This document shows positions 26,042-35,674 of a DNA stretch of 64,000 bases, piece after piece. The stretch covers positions 167,250 through 231,249 of the forward strand of contig NZ_JAANYN010000003.1 in NCBI RefSeq assembly GCF_011290685.1. Reading direction: 5' to 3'. The translations under genes were made by a program, and so were the position numbers. Within the stretch, counting starts at the first letter, position 1; every line of letters begins with the position of its first letter. The notes under the pieces were generated by a model. The model was not told where the DNA came from, searched no databases, and was given only the letters and a program-made list of their open reading frames with translations. This stretch comes from Cyclobacterium plantarum (GTDB taxonomy: Bacteria; Bacteroidota; Bacteroidia; Cytophagales; Cyclobacteriaceae).

Positions 26042-27181
26042 GTGCACATAAATTACCAGCAACAAACCTTAGGTATTTTGGGTGGAGGGCAATTGGGCAG
26101 GATGCTCATTCAATCCGGGATCAATTACAACCTGAACATTCATATTCTTGATCCTGATGCAAACGCTCCCTGTAAAAACCTATGCAACCATTTTGTTCAG
26201 GGAGATTTGAAGGACTACCAGACTGTTTATGACTTTGGAAAGGCATGTGATGTGGTTTCCATAGAAATTGAACACGTCAACACCCGGGCCCTTTATCAAC
26301 TGGAGAAGGAAGGTAAAAATGTCTTTCCCCAGCCCCATATCATCGAAATGATTCAGGATAAAAGGAAACAAAAGCAATTTTACCTGGACCACGGTATTCC
26401 CACAGCCCCATTTTTGCTGACCGATGACAAAGAAGATGTGAGGCAACATGTGGAGTTTTTGCCTGCGGTGCATAAATTGGGGAAAGAGGGCTACGACGGT
26501 CGTGGCGTACAGCTCATCCGGGAGACCGCTGAACTGGACAAGGCCTTTGATGCGCCGGGTTTACTCGAAAAGTTTGTGGATTTTGACAAGGAGTTGGCTG
26601 TGATAGTCGCCAGAAATGAACAGGGAGAAGTAAAAACCTTCCCTTCTGTGGAATGTGCCTTCCATCCCGAACACAATTTGGTTGAATTTTTATTTTCACC
26701 GGCAACCATTTCTCCTGAAACAGACAATAAGGCGCAGGACCTGGCCATCGAGGTGATCGAGAAGTTGGGTATGGTAGGCTTGTTGGCAGTGGAAATGTTT
26801 GTTACCAAAAGCGGGGAAATTCTTGTCAACGAGATTGCCCCCCGCCCACACAATAGCGGGCACCACACCATAGAAGCAAATTTCACCTCTCAGTTTGAAC
26901 AGCATCTTCGGGCGGTGATGGGCATGCCTTTGGGGCATACCGGTATTCGGAGTGCAGCAGCAATGGTCAATTTACTGGGTGAAGCCGGGTTTACAGGCGA
27001 AGTACTAGTGGAGGGATTGGATGAAGCGATTCAGGAAAAAGGGGTGTACCTGCATCTTTATGGAAAAAAACTGACCAAACCTTTTCGCAAAATGGGACAT
27101 GTGACGGTGTTGGAAGAAGACATGAAAAAGCTGAGAGAGAAAGCTCAGCGAATAAAAGAATTAATTAAAATTAAAGCATGA
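26042..27181 (+). CDS. purK: N5-carboxyaminoimidazole ribonucleotide synthase PurK
   Basis: ATP-grasp enzyme that carboxylates AIR with bicarbonate in purine synthesis. The 379-residue protein opens with LGILGGGQLGRML, has the central VHKLGKEGYDGRGVQLI ATP loop and the NEIAPRPHNSGHHTIEA metal-binding segment. An upstream in-frame stop four codons before leaves a GTG at 26042 as the only reasonable start. It overlaps purE by four bases (ATGA), as expected for sequential steps. Confidence 0.95.
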   Translation: MHINYQQQTLGILGGGQLGRMLIQSGINYNLNIHILDPDANAPCKNLCNHFVQGDLKDYQTVYDFGKACDVVSIEIEHVNTRALYQLEKEGKNVFPQPHIIEMIQDKRKQKQFYLDHGIPTAPFLLTDDKEDVRQHVEFLPAVHKLGKEGYDGRGVQLIRETAELDKAFDAPGLLEKFVDFDKELAVIVARNEQGEVKTFPSVECAFHPEHNLVEFLFSPATISPETDNKAQDLAIEVIEKLGMVGLLAVEMFVTKSGEILVNEIAPRPHNSGHHTIEANFTSQFEQHLRAVMGMPLGHTGIRSAAAMVNLLGEAGFTGEVLVEGLDEAIQEKGVYLHLYGKKLTKPFRKMGHVTVLEEDMKKLREKAQRIKELIKIKA

Positions 27182-27696
27182 GCGATATCAAGGTAGGCAT
27201 TATCATGGGCAGCCAGTCGGATCTTCCAGTCATGGCAGAAGCAGCGAAATTTTTAGAGGAGATCGAAGTTGGTTACGAGCTAACGATCGTTTCGGCCCAC
27301 AGAACACCGGATCGGATGATCGATTATGCCGGAAAGGCAAGGGAAAAAGGCATTAAGGTAATTATAGCCGGGGCAGGGGGAGCAGCCCATCTCCCGGGAA
27401 TGGTGGCATCCCTGACCACCCTGCCAGTAATTGGGGTGCCTGTAAAGTCCTCCAATTCCATCGATGGCTGGGACAGTATTCTTTCAATTCTTCAGATGCC
27501 CTCCGGTATTCCGGTAGCCACAGTAGCACTGAATGGGGCAAAGAATGCCGGTATCCTGGCTGCTTCCATCGTAGGGGCTTTTGATGAGACGGTGGGAAAT
27601 CGCATGGAAGCTTTCAAAAGGTCCATGAAGGCAAAGGTGGAAGACAGTGCAGAGGAAGTAGAACAAAAGGGCTGGAGGGAAATTTTGGGGGAATAG
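27178..27696 (+). CDS. purE: N5-carboxyaminoimidazole ribonucleotide mutase PurE
   Basis: A 172-residue class I PurE that moves the carboxyl group of N5-CAIR to give CAIR. It carries the GIIMGSQSDLPVM start, the catalytic His in SAHRTPDRM and the AGAGGAAHLPGMVA and GVPVKSSNSIDGWDSILSI segments. Coupled to purK by a four-base overlap. Together they form the two-step bacterial route. Confidence 0.96.
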   Translation: MSDIKVGIIMGSQSDLPVMAEAAKFLEEIEVGYELTIVSAHRTPDRMIDYAGKAREKGIKVIIAGAGGAAHLPGMVASLTTLPVIGVPVKSSNSIDGWDSILSILQMPSGIPVATVALNGAKNAGILAASIVGAFDETVGNRMEAFKRSMKAKVEDSAEEVEQKGWREILGE

Positions 27697-27827
27697 GTCG
27701 TATTTTATAGCCTTTATATTTCCATATATATTAGTGGTTTTTTTAGGGGAATTGAATTTTCACCATAGAAATGGGACAAAAGGGGAAATTTATCCGTCTT
27801 TTCTGTATAACTATAACAATACCTCCC

Positions 27828-28325
27828 ATGAAATCTGCAATTGCGTATCCGATGCTAGCTTTTTTCCTTTTTCATATTGCCTGTACAGATTCGGAAGCCC
27901 CCATTCTCCCAGGGGCACTGACGGGTACCTGGATAGAACGATTTGACCTCGAAAACCAGGACAGTCAATTGTTACAAGAAGAGACCATTAATTTTTACGA
28001 TAATGGTGCCTATGAGCACTGGATGGGTTATCGGGATCCAGAAACCAATGTGATGCTGGGTTACAGGCACTATGCAGAAGGTATTTACCTGCTGGAAGGG
28101 AGGCGTTTAATGATGCGGGAAAGCAAACGCCTGCTCCATGTTGGAGGCACTTTTTATGGGCAATTGGATCAACTTAGTCCTGTGAGTCCTTACGCTGAGA
28201 CATCGGCTGACCTGAAATTAATTGAGAATGGAACCCGATTGGAAATGCATCTTTCTTGCAATCCGGTTTCTTCGGCCCGGTGCAATCCCAAAAAGACCTT
28301 TAACAAGCTGGGATATTTCCAATAA
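27828..28325 (+). CDS. Lipocalin-like hypothetical lipoprotein
   Basis: A 165-residue exported protein. The ATG at 27828 gives a signal peptide with lipobox FHIAC; an in-frame ATG 57 bases upstream gives a longer N-terminus without a better signal. The mature part opens with GALTGTWIERFDL and ETINFYDNGAYE, a pattern typical of small lipocalin-like beta-barrel lipoproteins of Bacteroidota. Two late cysteines (LSCNPVSSARC) may form a disulfide. Function unknown. Confidence 0.75.
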   Translation: MKSAIAYPMLAFFLFHIACTDSEAPILPGALTGTWIERFDLENQDSQLLQEETINFYDNGAYEHWMGYRDPETNVMLGYRHYAEGIYLLEGRRLMMRESKRLLHVGGTFYGQLDQLSPVSPYAETSADLKLIENGTRLEMHLSCNPVSSARCNPKKTFNKLGYFQ

Positions 28326-28513
28326 CCTGAAATTGAATGAATTTATCAAAACCAGTATGGGTATAAAAAATTGAACAAAAGCCAGAAAACTCCTCCTGAT
28401 TAATAATCCACTCCCATAATAAAACCCTCTTGGTGGGCATTTAAAATGCTGCTATTTTTATGGTCCTTTATTTCATTACTGCCAATCAATTTTGAAAGCT
28501 TATTTTGCTTTAA

Positions 28514-29473
28514 TCACGAACTTTTTCTTCCCCTCTCAATGATCACTTCCTTGTTTTCCACAATCATGGCATGGTCCTCAGGATGCAGTTTTGGACCATA
28601 CTTTTCAGCATAAACCCGCGTAAATGCTGCCCCATAAAACAAGATCAGGCAGGAGTAGGATACCCATAATAAAACCAGAACCACAGAGCCTGCCGCTCCA
28701 TAAGTAGATCCGGGCTCTGCAATTCCAAAATAAAGGCTCAGCAGAATTTTACCCAGGTTAAAAAGAAAGGCCGTGATAAATCCTCCCAGCCAAACCGACT
28801 GCCAGCGGACTCTCATGTCGGGCATAAATTTAAAAATCAAAACAAACAAGCCTCCCAGGACACCTGTGGAAAACAAAAACTCCAATACATAAGCAATTTC
28901 CACGTATCCGGGTTCCCATAAACGAGCCAGGTAGGTACTGACCAAAGTCAGTGCGGTAGAAATTACAAAACTAATGATCAATAAAAAAGCAATGGCCATG
29001 ACAAATGCCAAACTCAAAGCCCGGTCTTTGATAATTTTCCAGTATCCGGCTTTAGGATCAATTTTCACCCCCCAAATTTCATTCATAGATATCTGAAGCT
29101 GGTAAAATACGCCTGTAGCACCAAATACCAACACCGCAATTCCAAAAATGGTAGCAAATAAGGTCCTTCCATCTTTTTGAGTGTTCTCTATGATGGCAAT
29201 TACTGCATAGGCTGCATCTGCACCTAAAGCTTCTGAAATTTCTCCTGTAATTTGCCCTTCAACGATCTCTTTTCCCCAGAAAGCTCCCACGGTATTGATA
29301 ATGATGATCAGTAATCCCGGAAGAGACAATACAGCATAGTAGGCCACCACAGCCCCTAGTCTCCAGGGATTGTTGTCATTCCAGATCTTGGCCGCTTTCC
29401 AAAAAAGCCCGGGTAAATGGACGATCTTAAATATTCCAGGCTTTTTTAATTGGGCACTTTTTCTTCTTATCAT
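28514..29473 (-). CDS. YihY/BrkB family inner-membrane protein
   Basis: A 319-residue membrane protein of the YihY/BrkB (ribonuclease BN-like by old misannotation) family with six predicted helices. It opens with the family-typical AAKIWNDNNPWRLGAVVAYYA and contains ATGVFYQLQISMNEIWG and the late GAAGSVVLVLLWVSYSCLILFYG segments. The tail is charged. Function is unclear; family members have been proposed as transporters. Monocistronic. Confidence 0.92.
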   Translation of the reverse strand: MIRRKSAQLKKPGIFKIVHLPGLFWKAAKIWNDNNPWRLGAVVAYYAVLSLPGLLIIIINTVGAFWGKEIVEGQITGEISEALGADAAYAVIAIIENTQKDGRTLFATIFGIAVLVFGATGVFYQLQISMNEIWGVKIDPKAGYWKIIKDRALSLAFVMAIAFLLIISFVISTALTLVSTYLARLWEPGYVEIAYVLEFLFSTGVLGGLFVLIFKFMPDMRVRWQSVWLGGFITAFLFNLGKILLSLYFGIAEPGSTYGAAGSVVLVLLWVSYSCLILFYGAAFTRVYAEKYGPKLHPEDHAMIVENKEVIIERGRKSS

Positions 29474-29621
29474 TTCAAAAAAAATAAATGTTACCTGCTA
29501 TTCAGGTAATATTTTCATTCAGCATTAATCATGCCCTTATTATCTAATATTCCGTTTATTCCAATTGTGAATCCGTCAAATTATCCAAGATAAATCATTT
29601 CTGATGCTTAATTTCTCCCCA

Positions 29622-30641
29622 TTACCAACTCCATCCCAGGGTTGTTTGCCATATATAATCCACTGAACGGGAAGATTGAAATGGCTGATTGTCGTAATTC
29701 AAAGTCATGCCCGTCTTGATATAAAAATCCAATGGCATGTCATATTTGAGGTCCAACCTGTAATCAATTCTTACCCTGTCCTTTTCCGTTAGGCTTGGGT
29801 AAACAAAAATATTGCTAAGCAGGCTTACATCACCCATATCGAAAATATTCAATTCAGAGGCAACCCATGCTTCAGCACTCCTCCGGTCCATAGACTCTCC
29901 TGAAAAATTCTCATTATTGAATGCCAGACCGCCAAAAACCCTCCAGTAAAGGGTGTTGGATTTAAAAAAATCCCTTCCTGCCCCAAACAGTGTATTGAAC
30001 CTCAAATCAAGGGCTTGCTCCGTATTGTACAAGTACTCTAACCTATTCAAGGCAAACCAATTCCGCCTTGGAAAATATATGGCCGTCAGGTTTCCGTCAC
30101 CTCGGTTAATGTCTTCTATTTCATCTTGTGCAGTTACCAGTTTATTAAAAGCCGCATCAAAGGACCACTTTTGAGCAATGTAACCAAGATGGCTTCGGGC
30201 AGAGAATTGCCTTTGATTTCTGGCCCTGGTCAGGGTAAAGCCAAAATCCACACTTGCACTTAACCTGTCGAGAAATCCCCTGTTGACCGACTTGATGTAC
30301 AAAATATCTGCTACAGGAAAAATATATTCATCTTTAGCTATAGAAATAATTTTCAAAAACCCTGTTTCCGGACTGCTGATTTTCCCGTAGATCCTATTGC
30401 TTGACTTGCTCGAGGTAATGAATAGTCTTTCAGAATAGATGGCCAGAATTTCTCCCCACTTCACCCTGAAATCTGATTTACTATAAGGTGTTTCGATTAC
30501 CAAAACACCCCTTTCCATAGATTTGATTTCTCCAATCAGGTATTGGTTGTTTTTTACCAACAAAGAATCGCTTTGGGCATGGGTCCCTGTGACAGAAAAC
30601 AACAGAAAAACAAAAAAGAGAAGTAGGGAACGGCTTATCAT
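29622..30641 (-). CDS. DUF481 outer-membrane beta-barrel protein
   Basis: A 339-residue protein with a cleavable signal peptide (residues 1-22, ending THAQS). The N-terminal part (about 25-125) is a small beta domain with repeated LIGEIKSMERGVLVIET-like strands, and the C-terminal part is a beta barrel of the DUF481 family, ending in an aromatic Trp as outer-membrane proteins do. Its function is unknown. It is followed by no clear terminator. Confidence 0.85.
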   Translation of the reverse strand: MISRSLLLFFVFLLFSVTGTHAQSDSLLVKNNQYLIGEIKSMERGVLVIETPYSKSDFRVKWGEILAIYSERLFITSSKSSNRIYGKISSPETGFLKIISIAKDEYIFPVADILYIKSVNRGFLDRLSASVDFGFTLTRARNQRQFSARSHLGYIAQKWSFDAAFNKLVTAQDEIEDINRGDGNLTAIYFPRRNWFALNRLEYLYNTEQALDLRFNTLFGAGRDFFKSNTLYWRVFGGLAFNNENFSGESMDRRSAEAWVASELNIFDMGDVSLLSNIFVYPSLTEKDRVRIDYRLDLKYDMPLDFYIKTGMTLNYDNQPFQSSRSVDYIWQTTLGWSW

Positions 30642-30748
30642 GTCATTTTTTTATGCATTAATTTTGGGCCTGGTTTTAGAGAAAGAGAAAGTTTGGTGGT
30701 TTTTGTAAGGATACCTGCGTTTATTTTATTTTTTCCAGTAAAATCATT

Positions 30749-32782
30749 TCAATAAGTCAAGCCAAACCCAAAAGGATAGAGGGTGTCCTTTTCAGGATAT
30801 CCCGGAGCATCGGGAGCCTGATTGACAATTGCCTCCGGCTTATTGGCCAGGGCAAAGGGAAGCTTTCCCGCAGGCTTGAATTTTCCGGTCAGTATATCAA
30901 GCAGGGCAGCATCATTGACGCCAAAAGTAGCCAGAATTGCGCCTGCATTGAGAAAACCACAATTTTCATCCAGCACATAGGGCTGCCGGAAATCAATGGC
31001 CAAAACCGTATTTTCAGGACCAACCATATCCATAATACCTTTTATTTCAGTCAAAGAAGGGCTGATTTCCCAGGATGTGGATCCCTCCATAGCTGAAAAT
31101 GACAGCAAATCGAGTTCTTCGGGAGCTGCACCTCCAAAGCGACGTCCGCTTTCTCTGCCGCTATTCGAAACATTTACCCGGATGATGGCATAGTCAATAT
31201 CATCGCTGATTTGCACAACGCCGTCATTTTCATCCTGCTGATCACCTGAAACTGCCTTGATGGCTGCCCATGTTGGGTCAGCAAAGACTTCATGATTGAC
31301 ACCCATGGTATATACCACGAGTGAGTCACCTTTCTCAGGCATTGCCAGGGGCAAGTTCATTTTGTTTTGCAGCAGTACGATCGATTTTCTCTGGGCGATA
31401 TCGGCTTTCCTTTGGTGTGCCGGATTCCCCAGCAGGTAAGCCGCCCGGTTGGGGTCCACGTAAGGATTTTCAAACAATCCCAATTCGAATTGTTCCCTTA
31501 ATAACCTTTCTACAGAAAGATCCACCCTGCTTTCTGAAAGTTTCCCGGATTGAACCATGCCCAATAATTGTTTATTGTCGTTGAATCCGGAAAGCACATC
31601 TGTACCTGCCTCAATTGCAATGAGGATTTGCTCCTCTATGCTTTTGTCTTCCAGACCCCAGGCCCGATCACCAATGATGCCGGTATCAGAGTTGATATAA
31701 CCTTTGAATCCAAGTCTATCCCTCAATAAATCCGTAAGGATTCCCTTTGAGAAGGCCATTCCTACATCGTTGGGCATGTAGGGTTGGCCTACAGGAATGC
31801 CATAATAGGCCATGATGGATGATGCGCCTGCCTCGATAGCCGCCTGAAAGGGTGCCAGGTGATAGTCAAAATTATCCGATGGATAGGCCTGGTTTTTCCC
31901 AAAATCGTAATGGGGATCTCCTCCTCCTTCCTGTGGACCTCCACCGGGAAAATGCTTGATGGTCAGGGCAACGCTATTGGCATTCAGGGATTCGCCCTGC
32001 AGGTTTTTGACCAATACCGAAATGATATTGGAGGCCAACTCACTGTCTTCGGTGAAGGTTTCATGCACCCTGTACCAGCGTGGTTCGGTAGACAGGTCAG
32101 CCATATAGCCATACATGCCACGCAGGCCAACGGCAGTCCATTCTTTGGCCATGATTTTGGCAAAGTCAGCAATCAATGCCATATCCCTTGTCGCTGCCAA
32201 ACCACTTTCTTTGGGCCAGCCGGAAAAAGACCCGGAGGAAACATTTATTCCCGCCCTGGCATCAAAGTCCACATGGTTTCTGGCATTGGACTTAAAAACA
32301 ACGGGTATGCCAAGCCGTGTATTTTCTGCCAGTTCCTGGATGGAATTGGTAAACTGCGCAGCCTCAAAGGGACTGATCTCCACACCACCAAAAGAGTTGC
32401 CTGCAGCGGATCGGTTTGGCTTTTCCTTTAGCGCATTCCTTAATACAAAGCGGGTCATTTTTTCATCTTCTATGAATTGGACTGCCTGTGCTGTCATTTC
32501 TCCGTATTCTCCTGCATTCAGCGTATTGATCAGCAGCATGCCCACCTTTTCTTCCAAGTTCATCAGGCCAAGCAGGTTTTCGATCCGCTTTTCCACCGGC
32601 AGGCGCCAATCCTCATAGCCATCCAGTTGCTTGTTTTTGTTGAGGTCTTTGAAACGTAATTGTCCTTCATGTAAAAGATTAACAGCCCGGGCTTCGATTG
32701 GGGGTTGGTGGGTATAGGTGCCCTGTGCATGACTGACATGGGTCACAAAGTATAAAAGGAAAAATCGGAAAAGGTAGGTCAT
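30749..32782 (-). CDS. Glycoside hydrolase family 3 beta-glucosidase-like enzyme
   Basis: A 677-residue exported enzyme with a signal peptide (about residues 1-19). The GH3 N-terminal barrel shows KHFPGGGPQEGGGDPHYDFG and the candidate nucleophile Asp near residue 362 in GYINSDTGIIGDRAWG; the C-terminal alpha/beta domain follows. It would release glucose or related sugars from oligosaccharides in the periplasm. The C-terminus ends at TLYPFGFGLTY without the fibronectin-type III domain found in many GH3 enzymes. No susCD pair is adjacent. Confidence 0.92.
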   Translation of the reverse strand: MTYLFRFFLLYFVTHVSHAQGTYTHQPPIEARAVNLLHEGQLRFKDLNKNKQLDGYEDWRLPVEKRIENLLGLMNLEEKVGMLLINTLNAGEYGEMTAQAVQFIEDEKMTRFVLRNALKEKPNRSAAGNSFGGVEISPFEAAQFTNSIQELAENTRLGIPVVFKSNARNHVDFDARAGINVSSGSFSGWPKESGLAATRDMALIADFAKIMAKEWTAVGLRGMYGYMADLSTEPRWYRVHETFTEDSELASNIISVLVKNLQGESLNANSVALTIKHFPGGGPQEGGGDPHYDFGKNQAYPSDNFDYHLAPFQAAIEAGASSIMAYYGIPVGQPYMPNDVGMAFSKGILTDLLRDRLGFKGYINSDTGIIGDRAWGLEDKSIEEQILIAIEAGTDVLSGFNDNKQLLGMVQSGKLSESRVDLSVERLLREQFELGLFENPYVDPNRAAYLLGNPAHQRKADIAQRKSIVLLQNKMNLPLAMPEKGDSLVVYTMGVNHEVFADPTWAAIKAVSGDQQDENDGVVQISDDIDYAIIRVNVSNSGRESGRRFGGAAPEELDLLSFSAMEGSTSWEISPSLTEIKGIMDMVGPENTVLAIDFRQPYVLDENCGFLNAGAILATFGVNDAALLDILTGKFKPAGKLPFALANKPEAIVNQAPDAPGYPEKDTLYPFGFGLTY

Positions 32783-32885
32783 GGTGAATTGTTAGGTTAT
32801 CGACAAGGAGGAATTTTAAGATGAGTGTTGAAAATAATCAAGAAAATTGACGTTGTCAAAGCAAATCTTCCACATTTGTTCCCGA

Positions 32886-33134
32886 TTAATAGATGGTTTC
32901 TCCAAATCGGTCAAAATGGGCTGCTCCGCATTTGATCTTTAATCGTTCTTGTACGTTTTTCAGGGTTTGTTTATCCATCAGCACGATATTGTTCCCAACT
33001 CCTTTTTCAGTGAGGCTTAAACTGTCTTGCGTTAAAGTGAAATCCAATTCACTACTGCTTAAAGGCTGCCCGTCAAGAAAGACAACAATGGGGTTGCTTG
33101 CTTTTGGTAATCTTGATGGGATCGAATTGGAGTT
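32886..33134 (-). pseudogene. Startless open frame, possible remnant
   Basis: After the TGA stop of the next gene upstream (33135-33137) the same frame stays open for 82 more codons and ends at TAA 32886-32888. The translation contains NPIVVFLDGQPLSSSELDF and KNVQERLKIKCGAAHFDRFG and looks protein-like, but there is no usable ATG near its start. Either it is the lost C-terminal part of the preceding protein or a decayed separate gene. No family recognised. Confidence 0.4.
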
Positions 33135-33452
33135 TCATAATTGCTTTAGTTTCCAAAGTTCTTTTGATTCGTTTCCGTCTTTTGTATTCAGTTGAATTTT
33201 GTCAGAATGGCTGCAAATAAAACGGATCCTGTCTTCCGGTAGATTGTTATGACTTGCTATGGCTCTTGTGGAACGCCATACCTCCGAATGTTTTGGTTTT
33301 GTGTTTTCTTCCAGCCATTTCAATACCCGTTTTGTATGGCAATATTTCAGGTATTTCTGGCGCGACAATTCAGCCAGCCAAATGACCAATCCTGCGATGG
33401 CACCGCCAACGGCACCGATTATTATTCCTTGCCAGATTTCAACCTTGTCCAT
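33135..33452 (-). CDS. Small single-pass membrane protein
   Basis: A 105-residue protein with one N-terminal membrane helix (about residues 9-28, glycine-rich) and a soluble C-terminal part. The latter (KRVLKWLEENTKPKHSEVWR, then RAIASHNNLPEDRIRFICSH) is compatible with a winged-helix fold, which I infer from pattern only. Its frame continues past the stop codon into an open stretch down to 32886, raising the chance that the protein was once longer. Confidence 0.6.
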   Translation of the reverse strand: MDKVEIWQGIIIGAVGGAIAGLVIWLAELSRQKYLKYCHTKRVLKWLEENTKPKHSEVWRSTRAIASHNNLPEDRIRFICSHSDKIQLNTKDGNESKELWKLKQL

Positions 33453-33706
33453 TTTTCATGATTTTTGAGATAAACATTACTAAATTTTCCTCAATTATTT
33501 TGATGGTTTTCCTTTAGGTTTATCGAATTTCTTTATTTTTTCTCCGGCCTGTTATTTGATTTTCTTATTTAGAAATGTCCTGTTGGCAGAGAAACAGGAC
33601 AGCCTATATAAGGATTACTTTCCATGCATTGAGGAAGAGTAATTAATAGGTATGAATTTTTTCGTACTATTTACCATCGCTCATTTTTAATCATCGGGCT
33701 GTAATT

Positions 33707-34699
33707 TTAACTCAATAAATTAAATTGGACGAGTAATTTATCTCCTTTCTTCCATTGTATCCAGCCTTTGCCAACCCTTTGAAACCCCCCATCCAGCAGA
33801 AAGACTTCTGCCCAGTCCTCTTTTATTTTAAAGGGCTTCATAAATTCGTAGGGGGTTCGGATAATTCCCGAAGCAGAAAACGGACGGGCCCTGACTTTTT
33901 CTTCCGAACCCGGGAGGAATTCTACAGAATTTACAGAGAGTAAAAAGTCAGGCCAATACACCACATTCCCAGCATATTTACTGATATAAGCAGTTTGCCC
34001 ATTTTGGGCATTCACCACTATCTCCACCCATTCATCGCTGACACTGCTGATTTTGAAATAAAGCATGTCATAATCCAACTTCATGATATCCGGAACCAGC
34101 CAGGGGGGTGCTGTGGCGATTTCAAATTGCCGGTGTTGATTTTGCCGGAAAGTGATGCTGTCATATACTGCATGCTCTTGAATGGGTTTTTCTAAATTTG
34201 GCTCGCTGTAAAAATAAAGGACCTGGTTTTCATAAAAATCAGGCGAAAAAAAACCCATTCCGGTAATGGATTCCATATTTTGCGGGCTTAACTTTTTTTC
34301 CTCCTTAACGGTATTAAATGAAGTCAACATACTTGCCGGATCCGTTGTTTTGCTGGGCGCATTTGGTTTTTCCATTGGGGGAATGTCATTTTTTTCCTTT
34401 GATTTTTCCCTTTGTACATAGTTGTAATGGATGATACCATAGCCTGCAAGCAGAAGGGCGAACAAAACCCAGTTTAGAACAATTATTTTTTTGTGTACAA
34501 TGCGGTAGGTCAAGAAAAAAGAGACCACAAAAGCGATCAAAGCAAAAATCACCCCCCAGCCCAATACTATGGCCCCACCGGCCAAACCCTGGCCCTTTCC
34601 CGCATCAATCCAACCTGCATACAACATTCCAATCAAAAAGAAGACAACAAGGGAAAGCAAGCTAAATAGCAGACTGGCGGGTTTGAATAGCTTTTTCAT
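33707..34699 (-). CDS. Membrane protein with SH3-like extracytoplasmic part
   Basis: A 330-residue protein with three N-terminal membrane helices (about 8-29, 40-66, 72-92), then a charged linker and a beta-rich soluble region of about 200 residues. The soluble part carries repeated short strands (VLYFYSEPNLEKPIQEHAVY, WVEIVVNAQNGQTAYISKYA) reminiscent of SH3-type domains. No named family is recognised and no catalytic motif is visible. It is monocistronic with long spacers on both sides. Confidence 0.75.
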   Translation of the reverse strand: MKKLFKPASLLFSLLSLVVFFLIGMLYAGWIDAGKGQGLAGGAIVLGWGVIFALIAFVVSFFLTYRIVHKKIIVLNWVLFALLLAGYGIIHYNYVQREKSKEKNDIPPMEKPNAPSKTTDPASMLTSFNTVKEEKKLSPQNMESITGMGFFSPDFYENQVLYFYSEPNLEKPIQEHAVYDSITFRQNQHRQFEIATAPPWLVPDIMKLDYDMLYFKISSVSDEWVEIVVNAQNGQTAYISKYAGNVVYWPDFLLSVNSVEFLPGSEEKVRARPFSASGIIRTPYEFMKPFKIKEDWAEVFLLDGGFQRVGKGWIQWKKGDKLLVQFNLLS

Positions 34700-35187
34700 A
34701 ATGATATTGGAGATTTGTTAAAGAATTAGTTTTTAATGATACAAGGAATGGCGGCATTCGGAAACTAGAGAAACCGTTTCGCCGGCACAATACTACTTCG
34801 GAGGTAAAATTGGATCTAAAGGACAGGCTTAAGGACATAATGTATTCTCATTGAGCAGTATACATTAAATATAATCAAAAAATACATAAATCTGTCAACT
34901 GCACCAGAACACTCCTAACTCACAGCAATTTGTTTGGGTTTTGCCTGTTTTTCCCTAATTGCTGAGCTAAAGTCTAAAAAAAGAGGATGAAAGAAGGTGC
35001 CACCATCCGGCAAAAAATAGAATTTCGAACCCCTGCCAAATCAAGGATTGGTCCATTAATGCCCATAAAGGACATTAAATATTTAGCAACTTATCTATTG
35101 ATAATGGGTGCAAATCCTGCAATGGATTGACCAAAAAATCTACAGATTTGTTTTGGTCAATCCATGAGGAAAGCTCTTGTCGAATTT
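34700..35187. other. Long intergenic region with terminal inverted repeat
   Basis: About 490 bases with no supported gene. Most is featureless AT-rich sequence. Near the right end sits a 15-bp perfect inverted repeat that most likely ends the DUF3127 transcript. Confidence 0.6.
35122..35165 (-). terminator. Putative terminator downstream of the DUF3127 gene
   Basis: Perfect 15-bp inverted repeat ATGGATTGACCAAAA / TTTTGGTCAATCCAT with a 14-base loop, 22 bases beyond the DUF3127 stop codon. The A/T-rich inner stem and lack of a long T run make it atypical. Confidence 0.5.
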
Positions 35188-35559
35188 TTAAAAAGGCAAA
35201 ATATCTCCTTCGCTGTCATCGCTAAAGGTGCTGACATCGGGCTGGTCATTTTTCTGGGTACCAGCTGCAGCTCCTCCTCCTCCTCCATTGTTATTTTCCT
35301 GACTGTTTACCCGCCAAACCTTCACATCTGTATACCATCTTCCATTGTATTCCCTGCTTTCCACTTCTATGCTGGCGGTGAGTTCGCTGCCTTCCTGTAT
35401 ATTAAACTGGTCAATTTTATCGCCCCAAACGGTAAGGCAGACTTTTTTTGGATACTGACCCGGGGTTTCCATGATATAATCCCTTTTTCGCCAGGTCCCA
35501 TTCCTGCCATTGCCTGATTGCTCTTCTAGTGCCTGAATGATTTTTCCTGATATTTCCAT
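35188..35559 (-). CDS. DUF3127 protein with SSB-like acidic tail
   Basis: A 123-residue protein of the DUF3127 family, predicted to have an OB-type fold (MEISGKIIQALEEQSGNG start, KVCLTVWGDKID core). After a Gly-rich linker (about residues 90-105) it ends in an acidic tip DDSEGDILPF. That tip closely resembles the protein-interaction tail of bacterial single-stranded DNA-binding proteins (acidic run then Pro-Phe). A role in binding nucleic acid or partners of SSB is plausible but inferred. The family is typical of Bacteroidota. Confidence 0.88.
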   Translation of the reverse strand: MEISGKIIQALEEQSGNGRNGTWRKRDYIMETPGQYPKKVCLTVWGDKIDQFNIQEGSELTASIEVESREYNGRWYTDVKVWRVNSQENNNGGGGGAAAGTQKNDQPDVSTFSDDSEGDILPF

Positions 35560-35674
35560 GTTTGCTGGTTGATGATTGAAAAAACGAAGGTACTTAAAAG
35601 CGATTGGATTTTAAAACCTTCTCCTGTCCGAATAAACACAGTACGGGCTTGAAACCTGATTTTATGGCAGCTCC

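Noticed and set aside
31859..32618. Plus-strand frames opposite the GH3 gene
   Set aside because: GH3 motifs are continuous on the minus strand; the opposite frames lack any recognisable domain.
32893..33195. A 100-codon plus-strand frame near the GH3 promoter
   Set aside because: It is antisense to a more protein-like minus-strand frame and has no neighbours on its strand.
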